Shown: positions 42,787 through 50,903 of the stretch, piece after piece
Numbering within the stretch: the stretch's first letter is position 1
Layout: each line of letters opens with the position of its first letter
From: CBDBZL01 sp031399025
GTDB lineage: Bacteria > Pseudomonadota > Alphaproteobacteria > Sphingomonadales > Sphingomonadaceae
Direction of reading: 5' to 3'
Assembly: GCA_031399025.1 (NCBI GenBank)
Contig: JANNOJ010000074.1
Coordinates: forward strand, 1-52,444
DNA: 52,444 nucleotides
Notes under the pieces: generated by a model
Told to the model about the DNA's origin: nothing
Databases searched by the model: none
What the model saw: only the letters and a program-made list of their open reading frames with translations
Program-made: the position numbers and the translations under genes

Positions 42787-44136
42787 CTAGCGCCAACCCT
42801 CGAACCACGCCCAGCGCAGGAAGGGAGCTTCGCCGGCGAGCGGCGCGGCGGTGAGGATCGGGAAGTAAAAAGCGAACAGCCCCGCCGACCCCACGATGGC
42901 CCCGAGCGCCAGCAGGCGCGCCCGGCGGCCACCCTGCCACAGCCGCGCGGTCGCCAGCGCCAGCGCCGCGAGCAGGAAGGTGCTCGGCAGCAGATAATGG
43001 TAATAGAACTGCACGGGCTTGGGGGCGATGATCCACAGCCCCAGGCTGGCGGCGTAGAGCACGGCCACCGCCAGCGCGGCCTGGTGAGGCGCGCGATCGG
43101 GCACGAGATCCGCCCCGGCGGCTCCCGCCAGCCGGCATTGGCCGCGCCCGCCCGCCCAGGCGCACCAGGCGAGCGCCGGCAGGCCGGCGAGCATGGTCAG
43201 CGGATTGCCCACCAGCAGCACGCCGCGCTGCGCCCCGTCCACCGGCTCGTAGAGATACCAGATCGCTCGCCAGTTGCTCACCCATTGCGGCCAGGTGCTC
43301 TGATAGGGATGCGTGGTCTTGAGCTGGCTCTGGAGCGCGAACATGGCCTCGTGCAGCGCCACGAGCCCGCCGAACAAGCCGCGCCCGACAAAGGCCGGCT
43401 CGGCTCGCGCAAACAGCGGGAACGGCCAGTAGCTCGCCGCATAGACCGCCAGCGGCAGCAGGCCGAGCCAGACGAAGGCTTCGACCAGCGTGATCCCCGG
43501 CACCGGGGGGCCGCGGCGGGTCCAGGCGAACCGCGCCCCGCCAGCCCCCAGGCGGATGGCCAGGAAGGCGAGACCCGGCGCGGCCGCGAGCGGCGCCGCG
43601 CTCCACTTGCACGCCACCGCCGCCCCCAGCGCCGCGCCCGCCAATGCCAGCCGGCGGCGGGCGATCTCCGGCTCGCGCATCGCCGCCGCGCATTGCCACA
43701 GGCCCACCAGCACGAAGGCGAGCATGAAGCCGTCGAGCATGGCGATGCGCGCCTGCACCAGCAGCGGGAACCCGGTCGCAAGGTAGAAGCCGGTCAGCAG
43801 GCTGGCCGCGCGCGAGCCGGCGGCAAACCACATCGCCCGCATCCCTGCATACAGGGCAAGGGCGCCCGCCAGCAGCGGCATGATCCGCCAGCCGAGCGGG
43901 TTGTCGCCCAGCAGCGCCAGGCCCAGCGCCAGCAGCTGCTTGCCCAGCGGCGGATGCTCGATGTTGCGCGCCTCGGAGAGCGCCAGCAATTCGCGCGCGG
44001 CGGGCAGGTAATGCACCTCGTCGAAGAACGGCGCGGAGGGGATCGTCAGCCGCACGCCGGCCAGCGCCAGGAAGGCGAGCGCCAGCGCGGCGTGCCAGCC
44101 GATCGGATCGCGGCGGTGGTAAGGGAGGGTGCGCAT
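42787..44136 (-). CDS. PMT-type (GT39-like) lipid-linked-sugar glycosyltransferase
   Basis: The 449-aa multi-pass protein carries the dolichyl-phosphate-mannose-protein mannosyltransferase marks: FFDEVHYLPAARELL in the first periplasmic loop (D-E catalytic pair) and IEHPPLGKQLLALG in the next. Later there is HPYQSTWPQW. It should transfer a sugar from a polyprenyl phosphate to a protein or lipid in the periplasm. The gene starts at 44136 (ATG) and is followed by the GT2-GtrA gene, which probably makes and flips its donor. The acceptor is unknown. Confidence 0.85.
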   Translation of the reverse strand: MRTLPYHRRDPIGWHAALALAFLALAGVRLTIPSAPFFDEVHYLPAARELLALSEARNIEHPPLGKQLLALGLALLGDNPLGWRIMPLLAGALALYAGMRAMWFAAGSRAASLLTGFYLATGFPLLVQARIAMLDGFMLAFVLVGLWQCAAAMREPEIARRRLALAGAALGAAVACKWSAAPLAAAPGLAFLAIRLGAGGARFAWTRRGPPVPGITLVEAFVWLGLLPLAVYAASYWPFPLFARAEPAFVGRGLFGGLVALHEAMFALQSQLKTTHPYQSTWPQWVSNWRAIWYLYEPVDGAQRGVLLVGNPLTMLAGLPALAWCAWAGGRGQCRLAGAAGADLVPDRAPHQAALAVAVLYAASLGLWIIAPKPVQFYYHYLLPSTFLLAALALATARLWQGGRRARLLALGAIVGSAGLFAFYFPILTAAPLAGEAPFLRWAWFEGWR

Positions 44137-44241
44137 CAGCGCGCCCGCGCTTAGGCATGGCGGACGCGGCCGGCAAGCCGCCCCTGCTAGGCCCTGCGTC
44201 CCGCTTGCCCCGTATCCTGCCCCATTCTACAGCCGCCGGCG

Positions 44242-45447
44242 ATGAAGAGAACCACCGGCTTCGACCGCTCCGTCACCGCCAGATGGCGCCCGCAGACCCG
44301 CGCGGTGCGCGCCGGGACCTGGCGGTCCGAGCAGGGCGAGACCAGCGAGGCGCTGTTCCTCACCAGCGGCTACAGCTACGACGATGCCGCCACCCCCGCC
44401 GCCCGCTTCGCCGGCGAGGCGACGGGAATGACCTATTCGCGCCTGCAGAACCCCACCGTGCAGATGCTGGAGGAGCGGATCGCCGCGATGGAGGGCGCGC
44501 CGGCCTGCCGGGTCCAGGCCACCGGCATGGCGGCGATGACCGCGGCGCTGCTGTGCCAGCTGTCCGCCGGCGACCACCTGGTGGCCGGGCGCGCCGCGTT
44601 CGGCTCGTGCCGCTGGCTGGTCGATCACCTGCTGCCGCGCTTCGGCATCGCGACCAGCATCGTCGACTCGCGCGACAACCAGGCCTGGGAACGCGCCATC
44701 CGCCCCAACACCCGCGTGTTCTTCTTCGAGACCCCGGCCAACCCCACCATGGACGTGGCCGACCTGACCCACATCTGCGCGCTCGCCCGGGCCCACTCCA
44801 TCCGCACCGTGGTCGACAATGCCTTCGCCACCGCCGTGCTCCAGCGCCCGCTCGAGTTCGGCGCCGACATCGTCGCCTATTCCGCCACCAAGCTGATGGA
44901 CGGGCAGGGCCGCGTGCTGGCCGGGGCGGTGTGCGGGTCGGAGGAATTCATCAACGGCGAACTGCTCGCCTTCCAGCGCAACACCGGCCCCAATTGCTCG
45001 CCGTTCAACGCCTGGGTGGTCCTCAAGGGCCTGGAAACGCTCGAATTGCGCGCCCACCGCCAGAGCGAGAACGCGCTCGCGGTCGCCCGCGCCATCGCCC
45101 CGCGCGTGCCGGTGATGCTCCACCCCTTCCTGCCCAGCCATCCGCAGATGGACCTGGCGCGCCGGCAGATGGACAACGCCGGCCCCATCTTCAGCTTCGT
45201 GCTGGCCGACCGGGCGCAGGCCCACGCCGTGCTCGACGCGCTCGAGCTGGTCGACATCTCCAACAATATCGGCGATGCCAAGTCGCTGATGTGCCACCCG
45301 GCCAGCACCACCCACGCCAATATGGGGGTCGAGGGGCGGGCCGAGATGGGGGTGAGCGAGGGCATGCTGCGGCTCAACGTGGGCCTGGAAGACCCCGCCG
45401 ACGTCATCGACGACCTCGATCGCGCGCTCGCGCGCGGCGGCCTGTAA
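44242..45447 (+). CDS. metZ: O-succinylhomoserine sulfhydrylase
   Basis: This PLP enzyme makes homocysteine from O-succinylhomoserine and sulfide. The 401-aa protein has SEALFLTSGYSYDDA, YSRLQNPTVQMLEERIA, the Schiff-base K217 in YSATKLMDGQGR, and HPASTTHANM near the end. The combination fits MetZ better than MetB or MetY. It is divergent from the PMT gene with 105 bp between; I see no SAM riboswitch there. Confidence 0.92.
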   Translation: MKRTTGFDRSVTARWRPQTRAVRAGTWRSEQGETSEALFLTSGYSYDDAATPAARFAGEATGMTYSRLQNPTVQMLEERIAAMEGAPACRVQATGMAAMTAALLCQLSAGDHLVAGRAAFGSCRWLVDHLLPRFGIATSIVDSRDNQAWERAIRPNTRVFFFETPANPTMDVADLTHICALARAHSIRTVVDNAFATAVLQRPLEFGADIVAYSATKLMDGQGRVLAGAVCGSEEFINGELLAFQRNTGPNCSPFNAWVVLKGLETLELRAHRQSENALAVARAIAPRVPVMLHPFLPSHPQMDLARRQMDNAGPIFSFVLADRAQAHAVLDALELVDISNNIGDAKSLMCHPASTTHANMGVEGRAEMGVSEGMLRLNVGLEDPADVIDDLDRALARGGL

Positions 45448-45547
45448 TCGGGCGCCTGCGGCCGCGTCCCGGCCCTCGCCGGCGGCGATCCGGGGCTGCG
45501 ACGAAAGTCCTATCCTACAGGAAATCAACGTATTACAGAGCCACGGC

Positions 45548-46981
45548 TTGATCGACCTTCACGACTTCTACTCCGCCCTTGTCCACAGCAGCGACGATGC
45601 GATCGTCGCCAAGGATGTTGACGGCATCGTGCTCGGCTGGAACGCGGCCGCCGAGCGGCTGTTCGGCTGGACCGCGGCCGAGATGATCGGCGGCTCGATC
45701 CGGCGGTTGCTCCCCGCCGATCGCCAGGACGAGGAGGATCTGATCCTCGCCCGCATCCGCGCCGGTGAGCGGGTCGGCCAGTTCTTCACCAAGCGGGTGC
45801 ACAAATCGGGCGCCCTGTTCGACGTGTCGCTCACCGTCTCGCCGGTGCGCGACCCGGCCGGCGCCATCGTCGGCGCGGCCAAGATCGCGCGCAATGCCGG
45901 CCCCTATTTCGCCGATCAGCAACGGCTGCGCGAAAGCGAACGCCGCTTTCGCATGATGGCCGACAATATCTCCCAGCTCGCCTGGATCGCGCGGGGTGAC
46001 GGGCATCTGTTCTGGTACAACCGGCGCTGGCTCGATTACACCGGCGCCACGCTCGCGGAGATGGCAGGCTGGGGCTGGGAAAAGGTCCAGCATCCCGATC
46101 ATCTCGCCCGGGTGATCGAGCGCTGGCGGGTCGCGCTCGAGCGCGGCGAGGAATGGGAGGACACCTTTCCGCTCCGCCGCCACGATGGCGAATGGCGCTG
46201 GTTCCTCAGCCGCGCCAAGCCGATCTGTGGCGATGACGGCCGGATCGAATACTGGTTCGGGACCAATACCGACATCACCGAGAGCCGCGAGCAGGCCGAG
46301 CAGATCCGCCTGCTGCTGATGGAGGTCAACCACCGGGCCAAGAACCTGCTCGGCACGGTCCAGGCGCTGGCCCGCCGCACCGCGCCCGACGAGGCCGGCT
46401 TCCTCAAGCGCTTCGAGGACCGCATCCGTTCGCTGGCGGTCAATCAGGACATCCTGGTGAAGCGCGAGTGGCGCCAGGTGCCGGTGCGCGAGCTGGCCGA
46501 AGCGCAGCTGGCCTTCATCGAGCAGGCGCCCGGCGATTTCACGCTGGTGGGGCCGGATGTCGCGCTGGTTCCCCGCGCCGCCGAAACCATCGGCATGGCG
46601 CTGCACGAGCTGGCCACCAATGCGCTCAAATACGGCGCGCTGTCGGTCGCGGGGGGCTATGTGGACATCGGCTGGTCGGTCGACGAGCCAGCGCCGGCCA
46701 GCGATCCTGCCGCCGAGCGGAAATCCGCCGGCGACCCCGATGGGCAAACGCCGGCGCCGCCGCCTGCGGCGGGACCGGGCTTCTCGCTCTGGTGGCGCGA
46801 AAGCGGCGGGCCTCCGGTCCGCAACAAGGGCCATGTCGGCTTCGGCACTCGCCTCATGCGCGACGTCCCGCGGCACAATCTGGGTGCCGAAGTGGACATC
46901 GTCTTCCACGAGGGCGGCGTGTGCTGGGAAATGAAATGCGCGCTCGCGGCGGTAACCCGCCCGATGGGCGCCGGCGTCTGA
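45548..46981 (+). CDS. HWE-family sensor histidine kinase with two PAS domains
   Basis: The 477-aa soluble kinase has PAS 1 (about 5-115, DGIVLGWNAAAERLFGW), PAS 2 (about 130-255, WYNRRWLDYTGATLAEM plus PAC FGTNTDITESREQAEQ) and an HWE kinase core. The phospho-acceptor is H262 (EVNHRAKNLL), the N-box is HELATNALKYGAL (N358) and the WxE motif is W416-R-E418 (WWRESGGPPV). No membrane segment is seen, so it senses a cytoplasmic cue such as redox, light or ligand. The start is a TTG at 45548, just before PAS 1. No response regulator is adjacent; HWE kinases often feed the PhyR-EcfG stress pathway. Confidence 0.88.
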   Translation: MIDLHDFYSALVHSSDDAIVAKDVDGIVLGWNAAAERLFGWTAAEMIGGSIRRLLPADRQDEEDLILARIRAGERVGQFFTKRVHKSGALFDVSLTVSPVRDPAGAIVGAAKIARNAGPYFADQQRLRESERRFRMMADNISQLAWIARGDGHLFWYNRRWLDYTGATLAEMAGWGWEKVQHPDHLARVIERWRVALERGEEWEDTFPLRRHDGEWRWFLSRAKPICGDDGRIEYWFGTNTDITESREQAEQIRLLLMEVNHRAKNLLGTVQALARRTAPDEAGFLKRFEDRIRSLAVNQDILVKREWRQVPVRELAEAQLAFIEQAPGDFTLVGPDVALVPRAAETIGMALHELATNALKYGALSVAGGYVDIGWSVDEPAPASDPAAERKSAGDPDGQTPAPPPAAGPGFSLWWRESGGPPVRNKGHVGFGTRLMRDVPRHNLGAEVDIVFHEGGVCWEMKCALAAVTRPMGAGV

Positions 46982-47157
46982 GCCGTCGCCCCCGCCTGGC
47001 GCGGGGCGAGGGGTGGCGCCTGTTGCCGCCCCCTCCCGGCGACGTCCGCCGACCCGCCGGCCCGCGGGGCGGCCGGCCCGGTCGGGCATAAATCGCCGAC
47101 CTTGCCGGCCTCGCCCCTTGTCGGCGACCGGGCAATGGCGCTACGCTTGCAGCCCTG

Positions 47158-47571
47158 ATGCAGGACGCGATGCACTCCCTCTTCCAGCACGTCGCCATGA
47201 CGGCGGGGGTGACGGTGCGCGTCTCGGTCAACTTCATGCCCGAGCATTCGCGCACCGAGGCCGGCCGCTGGTTCTGGGTCTATCACATCCGCCTCGAGAA
47301 CCACCGCGACGACACCGTCCAGCTGCGCACCCGCCACTGGCGAATCACCGATCAGCGCGGCATGGTGAACATCGTCGACGGCGAAGGCGTGGTGGGCGAA
47401 ACTCCGCGCCTGGCGCCCGGCGCCACGCACGATTACGTCTCGGGCTGCGAGCTCACCACCCATCGCGGGGCGATGGAAGGGCACTACACCTTCGCCCGCC
47501 AGAACGGCGAGCTGTTCGACGTCGCCATCCCCTTCTTCCCCCTCGCCGCGCCCGCCCCCGCCGCCAATTAG
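47158..47571 (+). CDS. apaG: ApaG-domain protein
   Basis: The 137-aa protein is a single ApaG fold (fibronectin-III-like): VTVRVSVNFMPEHSRTEAGR, WFWVYHIRLENHRDDTVQLR, HWRITDQRGMVNIVDGEGVV and the GxG-containing core VSGCELTTHRGAMEGHYTF. ApaG proteins are linked to Co2+/Mg2+ homeostasis by genetics in enterics; the molecular role is not settled. It begins at the first ATG and stands alone. A C6G9 run follows 9 bp after its stop. Confidence 0.93.
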   Translation: MQDAMHSLFQHVAMTAGVTVRVSVNFMPEHSRTEAGRWFWVYHIRLENHRDDTVQLRTRHWRITDQRGMVNIVDGEGVVGETPRLAPGATHDYVSGCELTTHRGAMEGHYTFARQNGELFDVAIPFFPLAAPAPAAN

Positions 47572-47731
47572 GGTGCCGTGCCCCCCGGGGGGGGGCTTGC
47601 GCGCTTGCTGGTCCGCGCTGATTTCTCGGCGTCATCGGGGTTGATCCATCGTCCTTTGGGCGAAGGATGCGGTGGCCGCGGACGGGTGGAAGGCGGGCCG
47701 GCGCGCTCGATCGCGCAAGTCCGCGCCCATG

Positions 47732-47767
47732 AGGATCGACGCGCCTGCAATTATATACGTGACGTAC
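47732..47767 (+). repeat. Left inverted end of the IS1595-type element
   Basis: The inner part GCAATTATATACGTGACGTA is the mirror of the right end, with one mismatch; the outer 15 bp match at 9 positions. Confidence 0.6.
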
Positions 47768-47786
47768 CGATGAACCGAGGCTATGA

Positions 47787-47984
47787 GTGGAACGGACAGG
47801 CCGGCGCAATTCGGAGGTTGAGATAGAGCGCGTAGCTGCGGTTCTCTATGAGACGATGGAGCGGCTAAGCGATGATGCCCCCAGCGAAACTTGGTCGGAC
47901 CTGCCTGAAAGCTACAAGCCGTGGTATCGGGAGTGCGTTAGCGCGGTGCTGAGCGAGACCGCCCGTCCAGCGGCCACGGCTTAA
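47787..47984 (+). CDS. Small hypothetical protein, passenger gene
   Basis: The 65-aa protein, mostly helical, contains VAAVLYETMERLSDD and WSDLPESYKPWYRECVSAVL, a pattern I associate with short uncharacterised proteins of phages and mobile DNA in alphaproteobacteria. The GTG at 47787 follows GAGG by 6 nt. Its last 47 bp overlap the end of the convergent HNH-like gene. It lies 20 bp inside the left inverted end. Function is unknown. Confidence 0.5.
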   Translation: MERTGRRNSEVEIERVAAVLYETMERLSDDAPSETWSDLPESYKPWYRECVSAVLSETARPAATA

Positions 47985-48795
47985 GAAACTCACCTAGCAC
48001 GACCACATACTCCGGCCCGCCAATATGCGGAAAAAGCTGCATCTGAACTGCGGCTAGTTGGTGATGATCCGTTGGTCTTTCGTACATGATGATGCCCATT
48101 TTCATCACATGACCATCCTCGACGGGGAATGGTCCGAGGAACCCGCCTACATACTCCGTGAAGTATACATTGCGCCCAAAAATGATGGACGGGAGAGACG
48201 GGACAAAGGCGTCGATCCCGAGTGCCGCGATCCCGTGGCAGTACGCCATTTTCGCCAAGAACCTGGCGAACTTGCCCGGATCGATGGATTCGGAAACCAG
48301 GGCTTCCGCGCCCAATGCGGCTAGAGTTTCTTGGTGGGGCATGTGCGCCCACAGTTGCCCGTGAAACGTCGAGGTTGGTGCCCGGTTTTCCAGGATCGTG
48401 GGGAGCGGAAAGCAAGGTAGTGCCGCGATCAAAGGCATATCTTCTGGGCTTACTTGTATCCGCTCGATCTTGCCGTCGGGACGCTTCACCCGCAGCGACT
48501 GGCGCCTTGGCGGTCGCTTGTGCGACCTAAGTTCAAAGTAGACTCGGGGGACGCCTAGCAGCGTTGAAAGGCAATACTGCTCGACTTCCTCGTTAATGAT
48601 CTTTTGGCACTGTCCGCACGACGCTTTCGGCAGGATATGGCGGCCTCCAAATGCGTTGGGGACAGGGTGTTCGTCGGTTAGTTTGCCGTCTGAGCCGCCG
48701 CAATAGATGCACATACCCACGGGTTGGAATACACGCCTGACACCAACATCATCGCGAGGGTACTCCCAAGTGAACGCCACCAGCCATCGCCCCAT
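47938..48795 (-). CDS. HNH-like zinc-finger protein, passenger gene
   Basis: The 285-aa protein has an HNH_5-like site near its start: C29-x2-C32 (CIYCGG), LTDEHPVPNAFGG (H43) and C60-x2-C63 (ASCGQCQKIINEE). The remaining 220 residues are unrecognised. Such domains usually cut DNA, so it may be a nuclease, a defence protein or a homing-type factor. The start at 48795 is a choice; ATG codons at 48882 and 48714 are also in frame. It follows the transposase gene on the same strand, 172 bp after its stop. Confidence 0.65.
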   Translation of the reverse strand: MGRWLVAFTWEYPRDDVGVRRVFQPVGMCIYCGGSDGKLTDEHPVPNAFGGRHILPKASCGQCQKIINEEVEQYCLSTLLGVPRVYFELRSHKRPPRRQSLRVKRPDGKIERIQVSPEDMPLIAALPCFPLPTILENRAPTSTFHGQLWAHMPHQETLAALGAEALVSESIDPGKFARFLAKMAYCHGIAALGIDAFVPSLPSIIFGRNVYFTEYVGGFLGPFPVEDGHVMKMGIIMYERPTDHHQLAAVQMQLFPHIGGPEYVVVLGEFLKPWPLDGRSRSAPR

Positions 48796-48967
48796 CGACC
48801 AAACGGAAGATGAGCAACGCCTCAACCAGCGCTTACGCCGCGCTCTCGCGACTCCTCCGATCAGCAATGAGGATATCCTCAAGCGGTCGAAAGAGTCGCG
48901 GGGAAAAAGCTAAGATCGGGTCCAGCGCTTGCACCGCTCCCCGACTGGCGGCGGCGGATCGTAGAAG

Positions 48968-49879
48968 TCAGGCAGCGAGCGACCTAGGTTGCCGGTACAT
49001 GAGGCGTTTCCCGCGCGCACCTTTGATTTCCTCTGCGGTGCGGTCCGTGTCGGACAACAGGCGGGTGTTGTAACGGAAATCGAACTCGGCGCAGTAGCGC
49101 CCAAGGTGGGCTTCGCTCATGTGGTGATACGTCCCGATCACGCCGCGCTTGAAGATGGAAAAGAAGTTTTCAGCGGTGTTGGAGTGCTTGAAGCCGCCGG
49201 TGGTGACGTACTGGCTCGCGCTGTGATTGACCTTGCCGTGATAGCTGAACTCGCGACCGATGCCGGTGTAGACGGGGCTTTCATCGGTCATGAGCGCGGA
49301 CGAACGATCGATGTTGGTAACGAGCAGCGGGCGCAGCGTCTTGGCGTTGACGTTGGCAACGTGGAACGAGCGGGCGCGCCCGTCACGCTCTACGAGGGCG
49401 ACAACGGCTTTCTTGGGCTTCACAGTGCGGGTCGCGCGGTTGCGCTGATTGCCGCCGACGTAGGTTTCATCGGCTTCCACAACGCTGTCAGGACCGCCGA
49501 TCGGGCCTTCCGACGCTTCATCCATCGCCAAGCGAATGCGATGGGCCATGAACCAAGCCGACTTGTACGTGATGCCAAGCGAGCGGTGCAGCTGGTGGGC
49601 GCTAAAGCCCTTCTTGCTTCCGTTGAGTAGCGCGAACGCCATCAGCCACTTGTTGAGGGGGATCTTGCTGTCTTCCATGATCGTGCCGACGGTGACGGAG
49701 AACGGCTTTGCGCACTCGTTGCACTTGTAGACGCCCGGACGCGTGGACTTGCCCGCCAGTTTGGTGATCCGGTCCAGCGTGCCACAACGAGGGCACACCG
49801 GCCCATGCGGCCAATGCAGCGCTTCAAGGTGCTCCCGCGCCTTGTTGGCATCGCTGTAAAGGGGGTCGGTGAGGTTCAT
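48968..49879 (-). CDS. IS1595-family transposase
   Basis: The 303-aa protein has the N-terminal zinc ribbon (C29-x2-C32 and C53-x2-C56) followed by a DDE-type core: D137 (VVEADETYVGG), D199 (LMTDESPVY) and KHSNTAENFFSIFKRGVIGT with the third catalytic residue. These features and the YHHMSEAHLGRYCAEFDFRY end are typical of IS1595. The frame is intact, so the enzyme may be active. The ATG at 49879 lies inside the right inverted end by about 48 bp. Confidence 0.93.
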   Translation of the reverse strand: MNLTDPLYSDANKAREHLEALHWPHGPVCPRCGTLDRITKLAGKSTRPGVYKCNECAKPFSVTVGTIMEDSKIPLNKWLMAFALLNGSKKGFSAHQLHRSLGITYKSAWFMAHRIRLAMDEASEGPIGGPDSVVEADETYVGGNQRNRATRTVKPKKAVVALVERDGRARSFHVANVNAKTLRPLLVTNIDRSSALMTDESPVYTGIGREFSYHGKVNHSASQYVTTGGFKHSNTAENFFSIFKRGVIGTYHHMSEAHLGRYCAEFDFRYNTRLLSDTDRTAEEIKGARGKRLMYRQPRSLAA

Positions 49880-49926
49880 GGCGGCAAGTCCCTGTCTGTG
49901 CAGACAGTCCTATGCTTATGCCGCTA

Positions 49927-49962
49927 GTACGTCAAGTATATAATTGCCGACGCGCCTGTCCC
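49927..49962 (-). repeat. Right inverted end of the IS1595-type element
   Basis: Read on the minus strand it starts GGGACAGGCGCGTCG and continues GCAATTATATACTTGACGTA. The TTGACG inside it may act as the -35 of the transposase promoter. Confidence 0.6.
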
Positions 49963-50169
49963 TAATTGACACGGGCTTTGCGAAATTCTCGATACAAGAC
50001 CGGCATAATGCGTTGCAACTGTTTCACCAAGAGACATGGCTGAATGAATTGAACCGGGTTCCTGCGCCGGTGCTATGCGCTGTTTCGGTAGCGGGTTAGC
50101 TGTAGCTTTACGAAGAGCCTTGCGGGACTTGGTCCTGGCTGTTCGCTCGAATAGGCGGTTACGGGCGCG

Positions 50170-50829
50170 ATGGGGGAACAGATGGACGGGTTTTTTCTAT
50201 CGCAGGGCTATGTCTGGAAGATCCTGCAGCGGCTTGCTGCCGCCCTCGTCGTCGCCGCGGTGCTGCCGGTTGCGCCCGCCGCGGCCGCGATCAAGGTCAC
50301 GTTCGCGGGCTACTTCGATGATCCGACCTATAGCGGCGATTACCCGGCGGAATACGATTTCGAGTACAGCTACTTCTATCGCCCGCAGGCCATCGAATAT
50401 TCCTGCGTCGAGGATTTCTTCGCCTATTGCGACCGGGAGACCGTGCCGCTCATCGCCGCTTCCGGCCGCATCGGCGATACTAGCATTCCGTACCATTCCA
50501 TCACCGGGCGCGCTGCTGCCGAATACGACGATCCCGTCGCTTTCAGCTTCCGGCAAGACGGCGGATACTACCCCTATATCGCCGGCAGCTTCGTCAATTA
50601 CGGCTGGTGGTTGAGCGCAACTTCGACGAGCTTTGGCGGCGTTGGTCCGGATTACCTCCAGGTGTTCTCGCCCGATGGCGCGGCCACGCAGCGCGCCTAT
50701 CTGTTCAGCATGACCACCACCGCAGTGCCCGAGCCGGCCACCTGGCTCATGCTGCTCACCGGCTTTAGCACCGTCGGCGCAGCCGTGCGCCGCTCTCGCC
50801 GGCAGACGGTGAGGGTCCGCTACGCCTGA
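50170..50829 (+). CDS. PEP-CTERM sorting-domain protein
   Basis: The 219-aa exported protein has a signal peptide (about 15-40, KILQRLAAALVVAAVLPVAP), a Tyr/Phe/Asp-rich domain of unknown function, and a C-terminal sorting signal: PEPATWLMLLTGF (from residue 187), a short hydrophobic helix and RRSRR. This is the sphingomonad form of PEP-CTERM, processed by an exosortase during exopolysaccharide-linked export. No exosortase gene is in the window. The ATG at 50182 is an alternative start with GGGGGA upstream. Confidence 0.87.
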   Translation: MGEQMDGFFLSQGYVWKILQRLAAALVVAAVLPVAPAAAAIKVTFAGYFDDPTYSGDYPAEYDFEYSYFYRPQAIEYSCVEDFFAYCDRETVPLIAASGRIGDTSIPYHSITGRAAAEYDDPVAFSFRQDGGYYPYIAGSFVNYGWWLSATSTSFGGVGPDYLQVFSPDGAATQRAYLFSMTTTAVPEPATWLMLLTGFSTVGAAVRRSRRQTVRVRYA

Positions 50830-50903
50830 CGGCCGCCGGGCAGCGGACCGCCGGCCCATCATCGCCGGCGGCAAATTCCGCCGGATGAGAAACGCGACAG
50901 CCC

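Larger units (their letters stand above)
47732..49962. mobile_element. Candidate IS1595-family element with passenger genes
   Basis: Inverted ends at 47732-47767 and 49927-49962 (29 of 36 positions equal in opposite orientation) enclose an IS1595-type transposase, an HNH-like gene and a small gene. Base composition inside is clearly lower in GC than outside. IS1595-family members with passenger genes are known. No matching 8-bp target duplication is seen at these exact ends, so the boundaries may be slightly off or the insertion is old. Confidence 0.55.

Noticed and set aside
40629..42932. 767-codon minus-strand frame spanning the leuB end, the intergenic gap and the GT2 gene
   Set aside because: It crosses two well-supported genes in the wrong frame and contains no family motif.
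44137..44241. Possible SAM riboswitch before metZ
   Set aside because: No SAM-I or SAM-II core elements could be found in the 105 bp.
49970..50169. RpoN (-24/-12) promoter before the PEP-CTERM gene
   Set aside because: A TGGC is present but the TTGC part does not follow at the required spacing.
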